Notes: generated by a model from the sequence alone, not told the origin. Shown: positions 9,112-17,354, counted from the first letter of the stretch. The stretch: 46,126 nucleotides of DNA from Bacteroidota bacterium (GCA_009786185.1 WQTS01000144.1:1-46126); one strand, 5' to 3'. Numbers and translations are program-made.

Positions 9112-9151
9112 AAAGGGGCTGTCTTAAAAGTAAAGGTAGCCCCTTTTTTTT
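9112..9151 (+). terminator. Rho-independent terminator of the giant surface protein gene
   Basis: AAAGGGGCT (9112-9120) pairs perfectly with AGCCCCTTT (9138-9146), followed by a run of T, 16 bp after the stop codon. It is a classic intrinsic terminator. Confidence 0.85.
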
Positions 9152-9227
9152 ATAGCTTAATAATATCGTTCATTGCAAGCAACGTCCGGACAAATCGAGA
9201 GGCAAAAAATAAAATACATCACAAAAC

Positions 9228-9275
9228 AAAAACCTAATTTTCACCTAATCAAACACAAAAACACCTTAGTAGCAA
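9228..9275 (-). repeat. Left arm of the inverted repeat
   Basis: AAAAACCTAATTTTCACC at the outer end and CTTAGTAGCAA at the inner end; it is the exact reverse complement of 9491-9538. Confidence 0.9.
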
Positions 9276-9303
9276 TGGGATGATACGCATAAATCTAACC
9301 TAA

Positions 9304-9456
9304 TTACCTAATTTTTTTTTGTATTTGAATTGTCTGTTGATAAAATTTTAGAAATTGTTCCTGCTCTTGTTCGTAATCAGCAGATTGGTGATGTTCTTTT
9401 TGATTCATAATATATTTACAAACTTTTTCTACATCTCCTTTAGACACAGAAAATGC
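9304..9456 (-). pseudogene. C-terminal remnant of an IS200/IS605-type (Y1) transposase
   Basis: Read on minus, 50 codons starting at GCA encode AFSVSKGDVEKVCKYIMNQ followed by KEHHQSADYEQEQ and then FLKFYQQ, ending at TAA (9304-9306). The FSVS...V..YI.NQ.EHH pattern is the well-known C-terminal part of Bacteroidota Y1 transposases and keeps the catalytic YxxxQ motif (KYIMNQ). The HUH motif and the N-terminal two thirds are missing, and an in-frame TAA lies just upstream, so it is not functional. The 11-bp inner inverted repeats flank it closely. Confidence 0.8.
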
Positions 9457-9490
9457 AGAACAATTAGGTTAGTTTATTAATCGTACTTTG

Positions 9491-9538
9491 TTGCTACTAA
9501 GGTGTTTTTGTGTTTGATTAGGTGAAAATTAGGTTTTT
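9491..9538 (+). repeat. Right arm of the inverted repeat
   Basis: Begins TTGCTACTAAGGTG and ends AAATTAGGTTTTT; exact reverse complement of 9228-9275 and the better-preserved relative of the solo copy at 55-101. Confidence 0.9.
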
Positions 9539-9548
9539 TATTGCGCCG

Positions 9549-9580
9549 CAAATATACATTTCAAAAAGCCGTTTGTCAAG
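9549..9580 (-). promoter_or_regulatory. Consensus promoter facing the element remnant
   Basis: Read on minus, CTTG (9577-9580) and TATATTTG (9549-9556) are separated by 20 nt, close to the Bacteroidota consensus TTTG-N19/20-TAnnTTTG. It points leftward into the MITE-like element and no intact gene follows it. It may have driven the lost transposase or another deleted gene. Confidence 0.5.
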
Positions 9581-9650
9581 GGCTAAACTGTTTTGTCTAA
9601 AATGGGCGTCTTTCGCACAAAACAGGAAAATTATTTATAATACTGCAAAT

Positions 9651-9773
9651 AAATGTCATTATTATAAATATGGCAAAAAAGGAGATTGTTTTACTTCCTT
9701 TTTTATGTAACCTCTTCTATTTTTGCCCCGTTAATTCAATTAACGAATTCTAAAAAATCATGTTTCCCATTTT
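9651..9773 (+). promoter_or_regulatory. Leader cassette, copy 2, before the GH31 gene
   Basis: It matches copy 1 (3732-3867): TGTCAT...ATGGCA dyad (9654-9675), hairpin AAAAAAGGA/TCCTTTTTT (9675-9704), TATTTTTG (9718-9725, a full match to TAnnTTTG), then CCCCGTTAATTCAATTAACGAATTC. The hairpin arms differ from copy 1 yet still pair, so pairing appears conserved. The next 30 bp before the ATG are AT-rich and not shared. Confidence 0.65.
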
Positions 9774-9804
9774 AAACATTAATCATTAATCAATTAAAAA
9801 GCTT

Positions 9805-12036
9805 ATGTACAGAATTTTAACACTAATTATTTTTATCTCGATCCTTTCTTTTGAGACACAGGCGCAAAAAAATCAGGTAATTATCGGCAATGCCAGATTT
9901 ACGCTCATCACACCGGAGTTGGTGCGGTTAGAATATGCCGAGAATGCCGCTTTTGTGGACGAGAAAACCCTTTTTGCGCAGCATAGGGATACAGACTTTA
10001 GAGATTTTACCGTAGAAGAGAAGCCGGATAACCGATATGTTATCACAACATCTCGAATGAGAATTGAGTATCACAACGATGGTTTTCCTTTTGGACAAAT
10101 GAACCTGCGCGTGTACTACAATTTTGGTGAGGAAGAACAACACTGGCATATCGGCAGCATGATGGGCAACAACTTGGGAGGAACGCTCGTAACTTTGGAC
10201 AGAATTATAAAAGCCGTGCCCACTATGGACGGATTGCTTAGCCGCGATGGCTGGTATGTTATCCACGATACAAATAAAGAACTTCTTGATAAGGATGGCT
10301 GGATTAAACCCCGCCACAAAGAACATATTCAAGATTTATACCTGTTTATTTACGGAACCGACTATAAAGCCGCGTTAAGCAGTCTTAAAGCGGTAAGCGG
10401 ACCCGCTCCCATGCCCCGCAAGATTGTTCATGGTTCTTGGTATTGCAGATGGTGGGATTATACGGAAGATGAATACCGCCAAATTGTTCAAGAATATAAA
10501 GACCACGACTTCCCTTTAGACATCCTTGTTTTCGACATGGGATGGCACACGCAAACCGATGCTACTACAGGTACGGGATCAAGCAACAACAGAGGATGGA
10601 CGGGATATACATGGAACAGAGAACTTATTCCGAATCCTGAGGGATTGATTAGCGATTTACTTAAAGAAAACATCTATGTTGTGCTTAACGAGCATCCCCA
10701 CGATGGTATTCGCGCACACGAAGTGATGTATCCGGAATTTATGAAAGCTATGGGCGTAGATACTGCCGGTCGCAAAGAGATTCTTTTCGATGCCGGAAAC
10801 AAAAAATACATGGACAACTTTATGAAATACGCACACAAAGAATCGGATGATATGGGCGTATCTTTTTGGTGGTTAGATTGGCAGCAAGATTTTATTTATC
10901 CGGTTGTTAGAGGAACAAATATGAAACACTTGCCGTGGCTCAACCATATTTATTACAATTACTCAACTCAAAACAATATGCGTGGCGCAGGCTTCAGCCG
11001 CTGGGGCGGATGGGGCAGTCACCGCTATCCTATCCAATTTTCCGGTGATGCGTATGCCAATTGGGATATGCTTGAGTTTGAAGTTGATTTGACTGCCACA
11101 AGCGGAAACGTGGGTTGTTTCTTCTGGGCGCACGATATTGGCGGCTTCTACGGCGGTACAGATCCCGAGCTTTATACAAGATGGACGCAGTTTGGTTTGC
11201 TCAACTCGTCTTTACGCATCCATTCTACTAAAAGACCGGAACTTGACCGTCGTATGTGGCTGTACGGAGAAGAAGCTACCAATGCCATGAGAGATGTATA
11301 TCATTTGCGCGCACAATTTATGCCTTATATTTATTCTTCTGTTTGGCAATGCTACGATCAAATGGTGCCGCTCAACAGAGCCATGTATATTGACTATCCC
11401 GAGGCGCAAGAATCTTACGAAAATCCGCAACAGTTTATGTTTGGAGATTTGATACTTGGGGCACCAATCACATCTGCCGGAGAGGGACCCAATAAAATCG
11501 CCTCTCAAAAAGTGTGGTTCCCAAAAGGAGATACCTGGTATAATTTCTTTACCGGACAAAAATACGAAGGAGGTACAACCACAGAAGAAAAATGCGGATT
11601 ATTTACATTCCCGCTTTACATAAAAGGCGGTTATCCATTCCCCATGCAACCGTACACACCGCGCATGGCTACCACACCGTTAACCGAATTGATGGTGCGC
11701 TGTTATCCGGGAGAAATTGGCGCAAACAACACATATACTCTTTACGAAGACGATGGATTTACACGCGACTATCAAATTGGAAAACAGGCGTTTACAAAAA
11801 TGGAATATCAAAAAGACGCTAAAAACACTACCATTACCGTTCATCCGGTTGAAGGAAGTTACGATGGGCAGGTTAAAAAACGTAGCTATACGTTCCAGCT
11901 TCCGGAAATTAAAGAACCGATAAATCCTACGGTAAACGGGCGTAAAGCAAAAGCTACTCGCGATGAATCAATAAATGGATACATTGTAGAAGTGCCCGCA
12001 CGAAGTATTAGTGAAAAAGTGGTGTTGCGTTGGTAG
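9805..12036 (+). CDS. Secreted glycoside hydrolase family 31 (alpha-glucosidase type)
   Basis: 743 residues with a signal peptide (MYRILTLIIFISILSFETQA). It has the GH31 order: an N-terminal beta-sandwich to about 200, a TIM barrel (about 205-560) and C-terminal beta domains. WWLDWQQD (356-362) holds the likely nucleophile D358, and FSGDAYANWDML the likely acid/base D415; HDIGGFYGG (443-451) is also typical. The enzyme should release monosaccharides from alpha-linked glycans in the periplasm or at the surface; exact linkage cannot be read off. The symporter gene begins 18 bp downstream, so sugar cleavage and uptake look coupled. Its leader is shared with the giant surface protein gene. Confidence 0.93.
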   Translation: MYRILTLIIFISILSFETQAQKNQVIIGNARFTLITPELVRLEYAENAAFVDEKTLFAQHRDTDFRDFTVEEKPDNRYVITTSRMRIEYHNDGFPFGQMNLRVYYNFGEEEQHWHIGSMMGNNLGGTLVTLDRIIKAVPTMDGLLSRDGWYVIHDTNKELLDKDGWIKPRHKEHIQDLYLFIYGTDYKAALSSLKAVSGPAPMPRKIVHGSWYCRWWDYTEDEYRQIVQEYKDHDFPLDILVFDMGWHTQTDATTGTGSSNNRGWTGYTWNRELIPNPEGLISDLLKENIYVVLNEHPHDGIRAHEVMYPEFMKAMGVDTAGRKEILFDAGNKKYMDNFMKYAHKESDDMGVSFWWLDWQQDFIYPVVRGTNMKHLPWLNHIYYNYSTQNNMRGAGFSRWGGWGSHRYPIQFSGDAYANWDMLEFEVDLTATSGNVGCFFWAHDIGGFYGGTDPELYTRWTQFGLLNSSLRIHSTKRPELDRRMWLYGEEATNAMRDVYHLRAQFMPYIYSSVWQCYDQMVPLNRAMYIDYPEAQESYENPQQFMFGDLILGAPITSAGEGPNKIASQKVWFPKGDTWYNFFTGQKYEGGTTTEEKCGLFTFPLYIKGGYPFPMQPYTPRMATTPLTELMVRCYPGEIGANNTYTLYEDDGFTRDYQIGKQAFTKMEYQKDAKNTTITVHPVEGSYDGQVKKRSYTFQLPEIKEPINPTVNGRKAKATRDESINGYIVEVPARSISEKVVLRW

Positions 12037-12054
12037 TAATTTAAAGCTAACAGA

Positions 12055-13647
12055 ATGAATTTTTCTAACCTTGATTTAATTATCTTCATTGCCTATTGTG
12101 TGGTCATAATAGGCATTGGTCTTTGGATATCGCGCGAGAAAAAGGGGATAAAAAAAGATGCCAAAAACTATTTCCTTGCTTCTAAAGCGCTGCCATGGTG
12201 GGCAGTGGGCGCTTCGCTCATTTCATCAAATATCAGCGCAGAGCAATTTATCGGCATGTCCGGATCGGGGTTCAAAATAGGGCTTGCCATTGCCTCCTAC
12301 GAGTGGATGGCGGCGCTTGCATTAATTGTTATTGCTGTTTTCTTTGTTCCTATTTATATTAAGCAGGGAATCTTTACCATGCCTCAGTTTTTGCAGCAAC
12401 GCTTTGACAACCGCGTAAAAGTGGTGATGGCAATATTTTGGTTGGCCGTTTTCGTATTTATTAATTTGACCTCCATTTTGTACTTGGGAGCATTGGCAAT
12501 GCAAAGCATGCTGGGTTGGAACTTACTGCCCAGTATCTTATTGTTAGCATTTGTGGCAGCGGCTTATTCCATTTACGGCGGTTTAAAAGCAGTGGCATGG
12601 ACCGACGTAATACAAGTTGTATTATTGGTAATTGGCGGATTGCTTGTAACTTACACTGCACTCAACTTGCTGGGACACGGTAGTTTCTTTGGCGGAGTAA
12701 ATACGCTATTTACAGAAGCCCCTGAAAAACTCAATATGATTTTAGATAAATCGCACAACTACTACAAAGATTTGCCCGGCTGGGGTGTTATTCTTGGTGG
12801 AATGTGGGTGGCAAATCTCTATTATTGGGGTTGTAATCAATATATTATACAACGCGCGTTGGGTGCTAAAAACGTATCTGAAGCCCAAAAAGGGGTTTTA
12901 TTTGCCGGATTTCTAAAATTGTTGTTGCCGCTTATTGTAGTGGTTCCCGGAATTATAGCCTTTTTACTTTACGAAAAAGGAATGTTAAGCCCCGGAAACA
13001 TGGAACTACTCTCAAGCGGTTCGGATAAGGCGTATCCTATACTTTTAACATTGCTCCCTCAAGGCATTCGCGGATTGGCATTTGCTGCATTAGTAGCTGC
13101 CATAGTGTCTTCATTAGCTTCTATGATGAATAGTATTTCAACCATCTTTACGATGGATATTTACAAATCTTATTTTAATAAAAATGCATCGGAAACCAAT
13201 TTAGTGCTTACCGGACGAATTACTGCATTTGTTGCTATTTGTATCGCAGTTTGCGTGGCGCCGTTGTTAACCAATTTAGATCAGGCATTTCAATACATTC
13301 AAGAGTTTACGGGCTTTATCAGTCCGGGTGCATTGGCCATTTTCTTAGCAGGATTTTTCTATAAACGAGCCACTTCCAACGGAGCGCTGGCTGCTGCACT
13401 CTCCACATTTGTGTTTTCTTTACTCTTTAAGTTAATACTCCCCGAAATTCCATTTTTAGACAGAATGGGTTATGTCTTTTTAATTTGTTGTTTTGTGATT
13501 TGGTTTTTCGCCCTCATCGAAAACAAAAAAACAGATGTTAAAACTCTTGTTTTTGATAAAAATATGTTTAAAACAAGTACGGGATTTAAAATCGGAGCGT
13601 TAATCATTGTTGTTATTACCATAATTCTTTATACAATATTTAGATAG
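12055..13647 (+). CDS. Sodium:solute symporter (SSS/SGLT family)
   Basis: 530 residues, strongly hydrophobic, with about 13-14 predicted membrane helices. The N-terminal block IIGIGLWISR, the FLASKALPWWAVGASLISSNISAEQFIG segment (about 41-68) and the conserved YSIYGGLKAVAWTDVIQ motif are typical of sugar-type SSS carriers of Bacteroidota. It is expected in the inner membrane, importing a monosaccharide with Na+. It lies 18 bp after the GH31 gene and 18 bp before the M6 protease gene, indicating an operon, so the product of the GH31 enzyme is its likely substrate. A ROK-type sugar kinase lies just beyond the protease on the other strand. Confidence 0.93.
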   Translation: MNFSNLDLIIFIAYCVVIIGIGLWISREKKGIKKDAKNYFLASKALPWWAVGASLISSNISAEQFIGMSGSGFKIGLAIASYEWMAALALIVIAVFFVPIYIKQGIFTMPQFLQQRFDNRVKVVMAIFWLAVFVFINLTSILYLGALAMQSMLGWNLLPSILLLAFVAAAYSIYGGLKAVAWTDVIQVVLLVIGGLLVTYTALNLLGHGSFFGGVNTLFTEAPEKLNMILDKSHNYYKDLPGWGVILGGMWVANLYYWGCNQYIIQRALGAKNVSEAQKGVLFAGFLKLLLPLIVVVPGIIAFLLYEKGMLSPGNMELLSSGSDKAYPILLTLLPQGIRGLAFAALVAAIVSSLASMMNSISTIFTMDIYKSYFNKNASETNLVLTGRITAFVAICIAVCVAPLLTNLDQAFQYIQEFTGFISPGALAIFLAGFFYKRATSNGALAAALSTFVFSLLFKLILPEIPFLDRMGYVFLICCFVIWFFALIENKKTDVKTLVFDKNMFKTSTGFKIGALIIVVITIILYTIFR

Positions 13648-13665
13648 AAATGATTAGTTAAAAAC

Positions 13666-15999
13666 ATGAAAAAAATAGTCGTCTTATTATTTGCTTCCTT
13701 TCTTATTATTACAGATGCCGTTTTTGCTGCTCCGGCTATTCCAACCCCTGTTACTTTTACCCAACCCAACGGTGATACATTAACCGTTAGAATAAAAGGA
13801 GATGAACGCATCAATTGGTACGAATCGTTAGATGGCTACACATTATTATTTAATCAAGCCGGCTATTTGTCGTATTCACAATTAGACGAAGACGGAAACT
13901 TGCAACCCTCCGGTTTTATTGCAACAAATATTGAGGAAAGAAATATTGTTACACAATCTTTTTTAAATACAATTGAAAAAAATCTGTTTTACAGCGATGT
14001 CCAAAGACAGCTCATGTTACAGGTTTGGCAAATAGAAGATGAGTTTGCAATCAAAAGAGAATCAAATAGGGTGATTGGTCATTATAAAACCTTATGCGCT
14101 TTTGTACAATTTCCGGAAAAGGCGATGACAAAACCCATGAGCAACTTTGAAGGATTGATGAATCAGTTGGGTTACACAGCCAACGGTACGGGTAGTGTTC
14201 GCGATTTCTTTAAAGAAGCCTCTTATGGTCAGTTCGATTTAACTATCACTTTGTGTGGTATTTATACTGCTCCAAATAGCAGCGCTTACTATGCCGGAAA
14301 TAACGGAAGCCAGAATTGTAGAGAGTTGGCAAGATGGTTAGCACAACAGGTAGCCATAGAACCGGATATAGATTTTAGCGAATATGATAGCGACAATGAC
14401 GGGGTAGTGGATGGATTTCATTTCATTTTTGCGGGCATGGGACAGGAAGCCGGCGGAGGCTCAGGAGCAATCTGGTCGCATAAATGGCAGTTTTCCCCAC
14501 CGGTTACACAAAATGGGAAATCAATCAGCATTTATTCGTGCTCGCCTGAACTCTTAGATGGTTCGATGACAACCATTGGAGTGATTTGCCATGAAATGAC
14601 ACATGCCTTTGGCGCTCCTGATTTTTACGATACCAATGGCGGAGTCGGCGGTCAATTTATAGGTACCGGAGATTGGGATTTAATGGGAGCCGGGATGTGG
14701 AATGGTTGGCCACAGGGAAACAGACCTGCGCATCCGAACATGTATACTAAAGTGCAGTTCGGTTGGGTAAAACCCAAAATTCTATTCACGCCGTTTACCA
14801 TACAAAATATGCCTAACTCGGCAGAATATCCAGTAGCATATAGAATAAACACCACTACTCCTAACGAACATTTTCTATTGGAAAATCGCCAACAACTGAA
14901 ATTTGACACCAACATTCCCGGAAACGGATTGCTTATTTATCGTGTGCATAGTAATGTGGGAACTTCCGGCATTAATGATACACACCCGCAGCGCATGTAT
15001 CCCGTTTGTGCAAGTACTAACGTAGCTATCCCGACTTCAAGTCCTTCCAGCTATGGAAATATTAACAGTGCGGGTTGCCCTTTTCCCGGAACAAGTAATA
15101 AAACTTCTTTTACAGATGATACAGCGCCAAGTATGCTGTCGTTGGCAGGAAATAATACTAATAAACCTATAACCAATATCACGCATACAAACAGGCTAAT
15201 CTCTTTCGACTTTATGGGTGGAGGAACCGAGCTTCTATACTGCATTGTTGCCACTTGCGATGAAAACGGCTCCATATCTCCCGAAGGTGAAACCATAGTA
15301 ACTCCGGGATCCTCGCAAGCTTATGCTATTACTTCAAATGCCCATTTTGAAATAGAGACAGTCGTAGTAAACGGAGAAAATGACCTTAATGCTGTTAGTA
15401 CAGGAGTTTACACTTTTACAGACATTGATTCCGATCATACTATCCATGCTACTTTTACTATTGCAACCTACACAATTACCTTTAATGCTAACGGTGGAGA
15501 AGGGGAGATGGAACCGCAACGTATTCTTTATGGCTTGGCACAAAATTTGACTCCTAACAGTTTTGAGAGAACAGATCATCTATTTAAAGACTGGAATACA
15601 CATCCCGACGGTGAAGGAACAAGATACATGGATAAACAATATCATGCACCCACAGCAAATCTGACATTGTATGCACAGTGGGAAAAAGTTGCATCTGTTG
15701 CATCTATTGCTACCGGCAATAATTCCATACAAATTGTGCCTAATCCGGCGAGCAATTTCATAGAATTACGAATTACGAACTGCAGCCCCGATAGGGGCAA
15801 ACCCAGCGAAGCTAATTACGAATTACGAATAGAAAAAATTGAATTTTATAACCTGCTTGGACAATTAGTAAAGAGTGTGTCCAATAATGGTGAAGTAGTT
15901 GGTAATGAAATGACTCAGCAAATTTCTATTGCAGATTTAAACAAAGGGGTTTATTTTGTAAAAGTGGGCGGTAACGTTGCGAAATTGGTGGTGCACTAA
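13666..15999 (+). CDS. Secreted M6-family metalloprotease with T9SS sorting domain
   Basis: 777 residues with a signal peptide (about 1-22). An N-terminal region like that of M6-domain proteins precedes the catalytic part, where HEMTHAFGAPDFYD (from H309) gives the zinc motif HExxHxxGxxD. After it come two InlB/Flg_new-type beta repeats (about 520-600 and 602-675; FNANGGEGEMEPQRI and LYAQWEK are diagnostic) and a T9SS type A sorting domain (about 690-777; IVPNPASNFIELRI, GVYFVKV). The protein should be exported by T9SS and degrade proteins extracellularly. The sorting domain carries an unusual insertion of 19 residues between two ELRI copies (see 15764-15829). It ends the GH31/SSS unit. Confidence 0.92.
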   Translation: MKKIVVLLFASFLIITDAVFAAPAIPTPVTFTQPNGDTLTVRIKGDERINWYESLDGYTLLFNQAGYLSYSQLDEDGNLQPSGFIATNIEERNIVTQSFLNTIEKNLFYSDVQRQLMLQVWQIEDEFAIKRESNRVIGHYKTLCAFVQFPEKAMTKPMSNFEGLMNQLGYTANGTGSVRDFFKEASYGQFDLTITLCGIYTAPNSSAYYAGNNGSQNCRELARWLAQQVAIEPDIDFSEYDSDNDGVVDGFHFIFAGMGQEAGGGSGAIWSHKWQFSPPVTQNGKSISIYSCSPELLDGSMTTIGVICHEMTHAFGAPDFYDTNGGVGGQFIGTGDWDLMGAGMWNGWPQGNRPAHPNMYTKVQFGWVKPKILFTPFTIQNMPNSAEYPVAYRINTTTPNEHFLLENRQQLKFDTNIPGNGLLIYRVHSNVGTSGINDTHPQRMYPVCASTNVAIPTSSPSSYGNINSAGCPFPGTSNKTSFTDDTAPSMLSLAGNNTNKPITNITHTNRLISFDFMGGGTELLYCIVATCDENGSISPEGETIVTPGSSQAYAITSNAHFEIETVVVNGENDLNAVSTGVYTFTDIDSDHTIHATFTIATYTITFNANGGEGEMEPQRILYGLAQNLTPNSFERTDHLFKDWNTHPDGEGTRYMDKQYHAPTANLTLYAQWEKVASVASIATGNNSIQIVPNPASNFIELRITNCSPDRGKPSEANYELRIEKIEFYNLLGQLVKSVSNNGEVVGNEMTQQISIADLNKGVYFVKVGGNVAKLVVH
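15764..15829 (+). repeat. Intergenic-type repeat inserted in frame in a sorting domain
   Basis: AATTACGAATTACGAA occurs at 15764-15779 and again at 15814-15829. Between them lies a hairpin, GCCCC-GATA-GGGGC, and a non-repeated stretch. The codons read ELRI, then TNCSPDRGKPSEANYELRI, then EKIEFYNLLGQ; removing 57 bp (19 codons) restores the ordinary sorting-domain sequence ELRIEKIEFYNLLGQ. AATTACG tandem repeats are, from experience, common between genes in such genomes, so this looks like a repeat captured by a coding sequence without frame loss. Confidence 0.7.
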
Positions 16000-16024
16000 A
16001 ACGTTATTGAAGAGTATTTCTTAA

Positions 16025-17005
16025 TTAAAATACCAATGAAGCAGCTCCTAAAATGGCTGCTTCGTTTTCATTTAGCCGTGACATCAAAACAGGAATATCG
16101 TTCTTATAAATAAACAGTTTGTGTTTTGCAAATGACTCTCGTGTGGGTTTCAGCAAAATTTCTCCTGCTTTTGCAATACCTCCTGCAAGAAAAATGGCTT
16201 CGGGAGAGGAAAACACTACCGCATTGGCAAGGGCAATGCCCAACCACTCTCCTGTTTTTCTGTAGGTTTCTATAGCCACTGCATTGCCTTTGTCGGCGGC
16301 ATCTGCAATAATTTTCGGACTAAGCAATTCTCTTGGAATTTTTGCCAATTCATTCTCTGGAAATTGCTCTAATAATTCAACACAAGTTTGTACAACTCCT
16401 CTAATTGAGGCGTACATTTCCAAACAACCTTTGCTGCCACAAGTGCATGTTCTATTACTTCCTGGCACTAAAATGCTATGTCCCAGTTCACCGGCAAACC
16501 CATCCGAACCGTATAGCAACTTTCCATCAATAATAATGCCGCCGCCCACGCCGGTTCCCAGCGTAAACATCACCACATCTTTCATTCCTTTGGCGCCGCC
16601 GTAAATCATTTCACCATACACCGCAGCATTGGCATCATTGGTTACTACAATCGGAACATGTAATTGTGTTTCTATCATTTTTTTTAGCGGTGTTTTTCCT
16701 CTAAAATTCAAATTCTTTGCATCATCAATGGTTCCTTCATAAAAATTCCCACAAGGCGCGCCAATTCCTATACCTGTAATTTTTTCTATATTATTTTCCG
16801 ACATTAATTTACAAATAACACTTACAATATCGTTTACAAATAATTGCGCATCGAAATATTGTGTGGTTTTCAAGTTGTGGCGTGCATTTAAAATACCCTC
16901 ATGGCTCACCAATCCGATGTCGGTATTGGTACCGCCAATATCAATCCCTATTGAAAAAAATGTATTGGAATTTCCATCTATACTGTCTCTTATCATAATC
17001 TTCAT
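16025..17005 (-). CDS. ROK-family sugar kinase (glucokinase-like)
   Basis: 326 residues. IDIGGTNTDIG (21-31) is the phosphate-binding motif, TNDANAAVYGE (122-132) contains the likely catalytic D124, TLGTGVGGG (148-156) is the second nucleotide motif, and H176 with CTCGSKGCLE (187-196) forms the ROK zinc site. These kinases phosphorylate glucose, N-acetylglucosamine, N-acetylmannosamine or related hexoses with ATP in the cytoplasm; the sequence does not settle which. It is convergent with the M6 protease gene of the GH31/SSS unit, so it may phosphorylate the imported sugar. ATG at 17003-17005 is used; a second Met at residue 4 is possible. Confidence 0.9.
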   Translation of the reverse strand: MKIMIRDSIDGNSNTFFSIGIDIGGTNTDIGLVSHEGILNARHNLKTTQYFDAQLFVNDIVSVICKLMSENNIEKITGIGIGAPCGNFYEGTIDDAKNLNFRGKTPLKKMIETQLHVPIVVTNDANAAVYGEMIYGGAKGMKDVVMFTLGTGVGGGIIIDGKLLYGSDGFAGELGHSILVPGSNRTCTCGSKGCLEMYASIRGVVQTCVELLEQFPENELAKIPRELLSPKIIADAADKGNAVAIETYRKTGEWLGIALANAVVFSSPEAIFLAGGIAKAGEILLKPTRESFAKHKLFIYKNDIPVLMSRLNENEAAILGAASLVF

Positions 17006-17153
17006 CCATTAAAATTTTTAACCCTAAACTTTTTTACTCTTAATTCCTAATTTGTTAAAAGTATCTACTAATGTAGCATAAATTTCTCCCTTCCCTGCAT
17101 TGTGAGAAATCCAAAAAACATTACTTGTCTCGTTTCTGTCCAGATTTTAACAC

Positions 17154-17191
17154 AAAAACCAATAATTTTCACTTGCAAATTATTGGTTTTT
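17154..17191 (-). terminator. 15-bp perfect hairpin after tRNA-Pro
   Basis: AAAAACCAATAATTT (17154-17168) pairs perfectly with AAATTATTGGTTTTT (17177-17191) around an 8-nt loop. Read on minus it follows the tRNA by about 20 nt and ends in a T run, as expected for its terminator. It could also act for the opposite strand. Confidence 0.8.
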
Positions 17192-17210
17192 AGCGTCTTT
17201 CGGACAAAAG

Positions 17211-17285
17211 TCGGGATGGCAAGATTCGAACTTGCGACCTCCTGCTCCCAAAGCAGGCGCGATAACCGGACTACGCTACATCCCG
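17211..17285 (-). tRNA. tRNA-Pro (anticodon TGG)
   Basis: Read on minus: acceptor arms CGGGATG and CATCCCG with discriminator A, anticodon stem CCTGC/GCAGG around loop TTTGGGA (anticodon TGG), and T-arm loop with GTTCGAATC. 75 nt, no encoded CCA. It reads Pro codons ending in A and G and, with modification, others. It is flanked by a -7 box upstream and a strong hairpin downstream, so it is a single-gene unit. Confidence 0.95.
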
Positions 17286-17295
17286 AAAACGGCGG

Positions 17296-17303
17296 CAAAA
17301 ATA
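17296..17303 (-). promoter_or_regulatory. -7 box of the tRNA-Pro gene
   Basis: Minus-strand TATTTTTG, a full match to TAnnTTTG, 11-18 nt before the tRNA 5' end. No -33 box is obvious. Confidence 0.5.
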
Positions 17304-17325
17304 TATTTTTTTTGATGTGATTGTT

Positions 17326-17353
17326 GTAGGGGGCGAAAATTTTCGACCCCTAC
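17326..17353. repeat. GTAGGGG-type palindrome next to the folD stop
   Basis: GTAGGGG-G-CGAAAATTTTCG-A-CCCCTAC, a palindrome with one mismatched pair, ending 1 bp from the folD stop codon (17355-17357). It resembles 37124-37151 and the GTAGGGGC segment at 35853. It may serve as a terminator for folD, but its resemblance to other copies suggests a mobile hairpin repeat. Confidence 0.6.
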
Positions 17354-17354
17354 G

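Larger units (their letters stand above)
9228..9538. mobile_element. MITE-like element with 48-bp perfect terminal inverted repeats
   Basis: The arms 9228-9275 and 9491-9538 are exact reverse complements over 48 bp. Inside lies a second inverted pair, CTAACCTAATT (9295-9305) and AATTAGGTTAG (9462-9472), bracketing the tail of a Y1/IS200-type transposase on minus. A diverged solo arm sits at 55-101. The whole unit is 311 bp and cannot encode an active transposase. IS200/IS605 elements normally lack long terminal inverted repeats, so this is better viewed as a REP/BIME-like pair around a RAYT-type remnant, or a MITE mobilised in trans. No clear target duplication was found. Confidence 0.7.

Noticed and set aside
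9228..9538. CRISPR array
   Set aside because: Repeats are inverted, only two in number and much longer than CRISPR repeats; no spacers and no cas genes in the window.
9522..9710. Open frame of 62 codons across the right arm and the second leader copy
   Set aside because: It runs through the inverted-repeat arm and regulatory dyad, has low-complexity content and no recognisable domain or ribosome-binding site.
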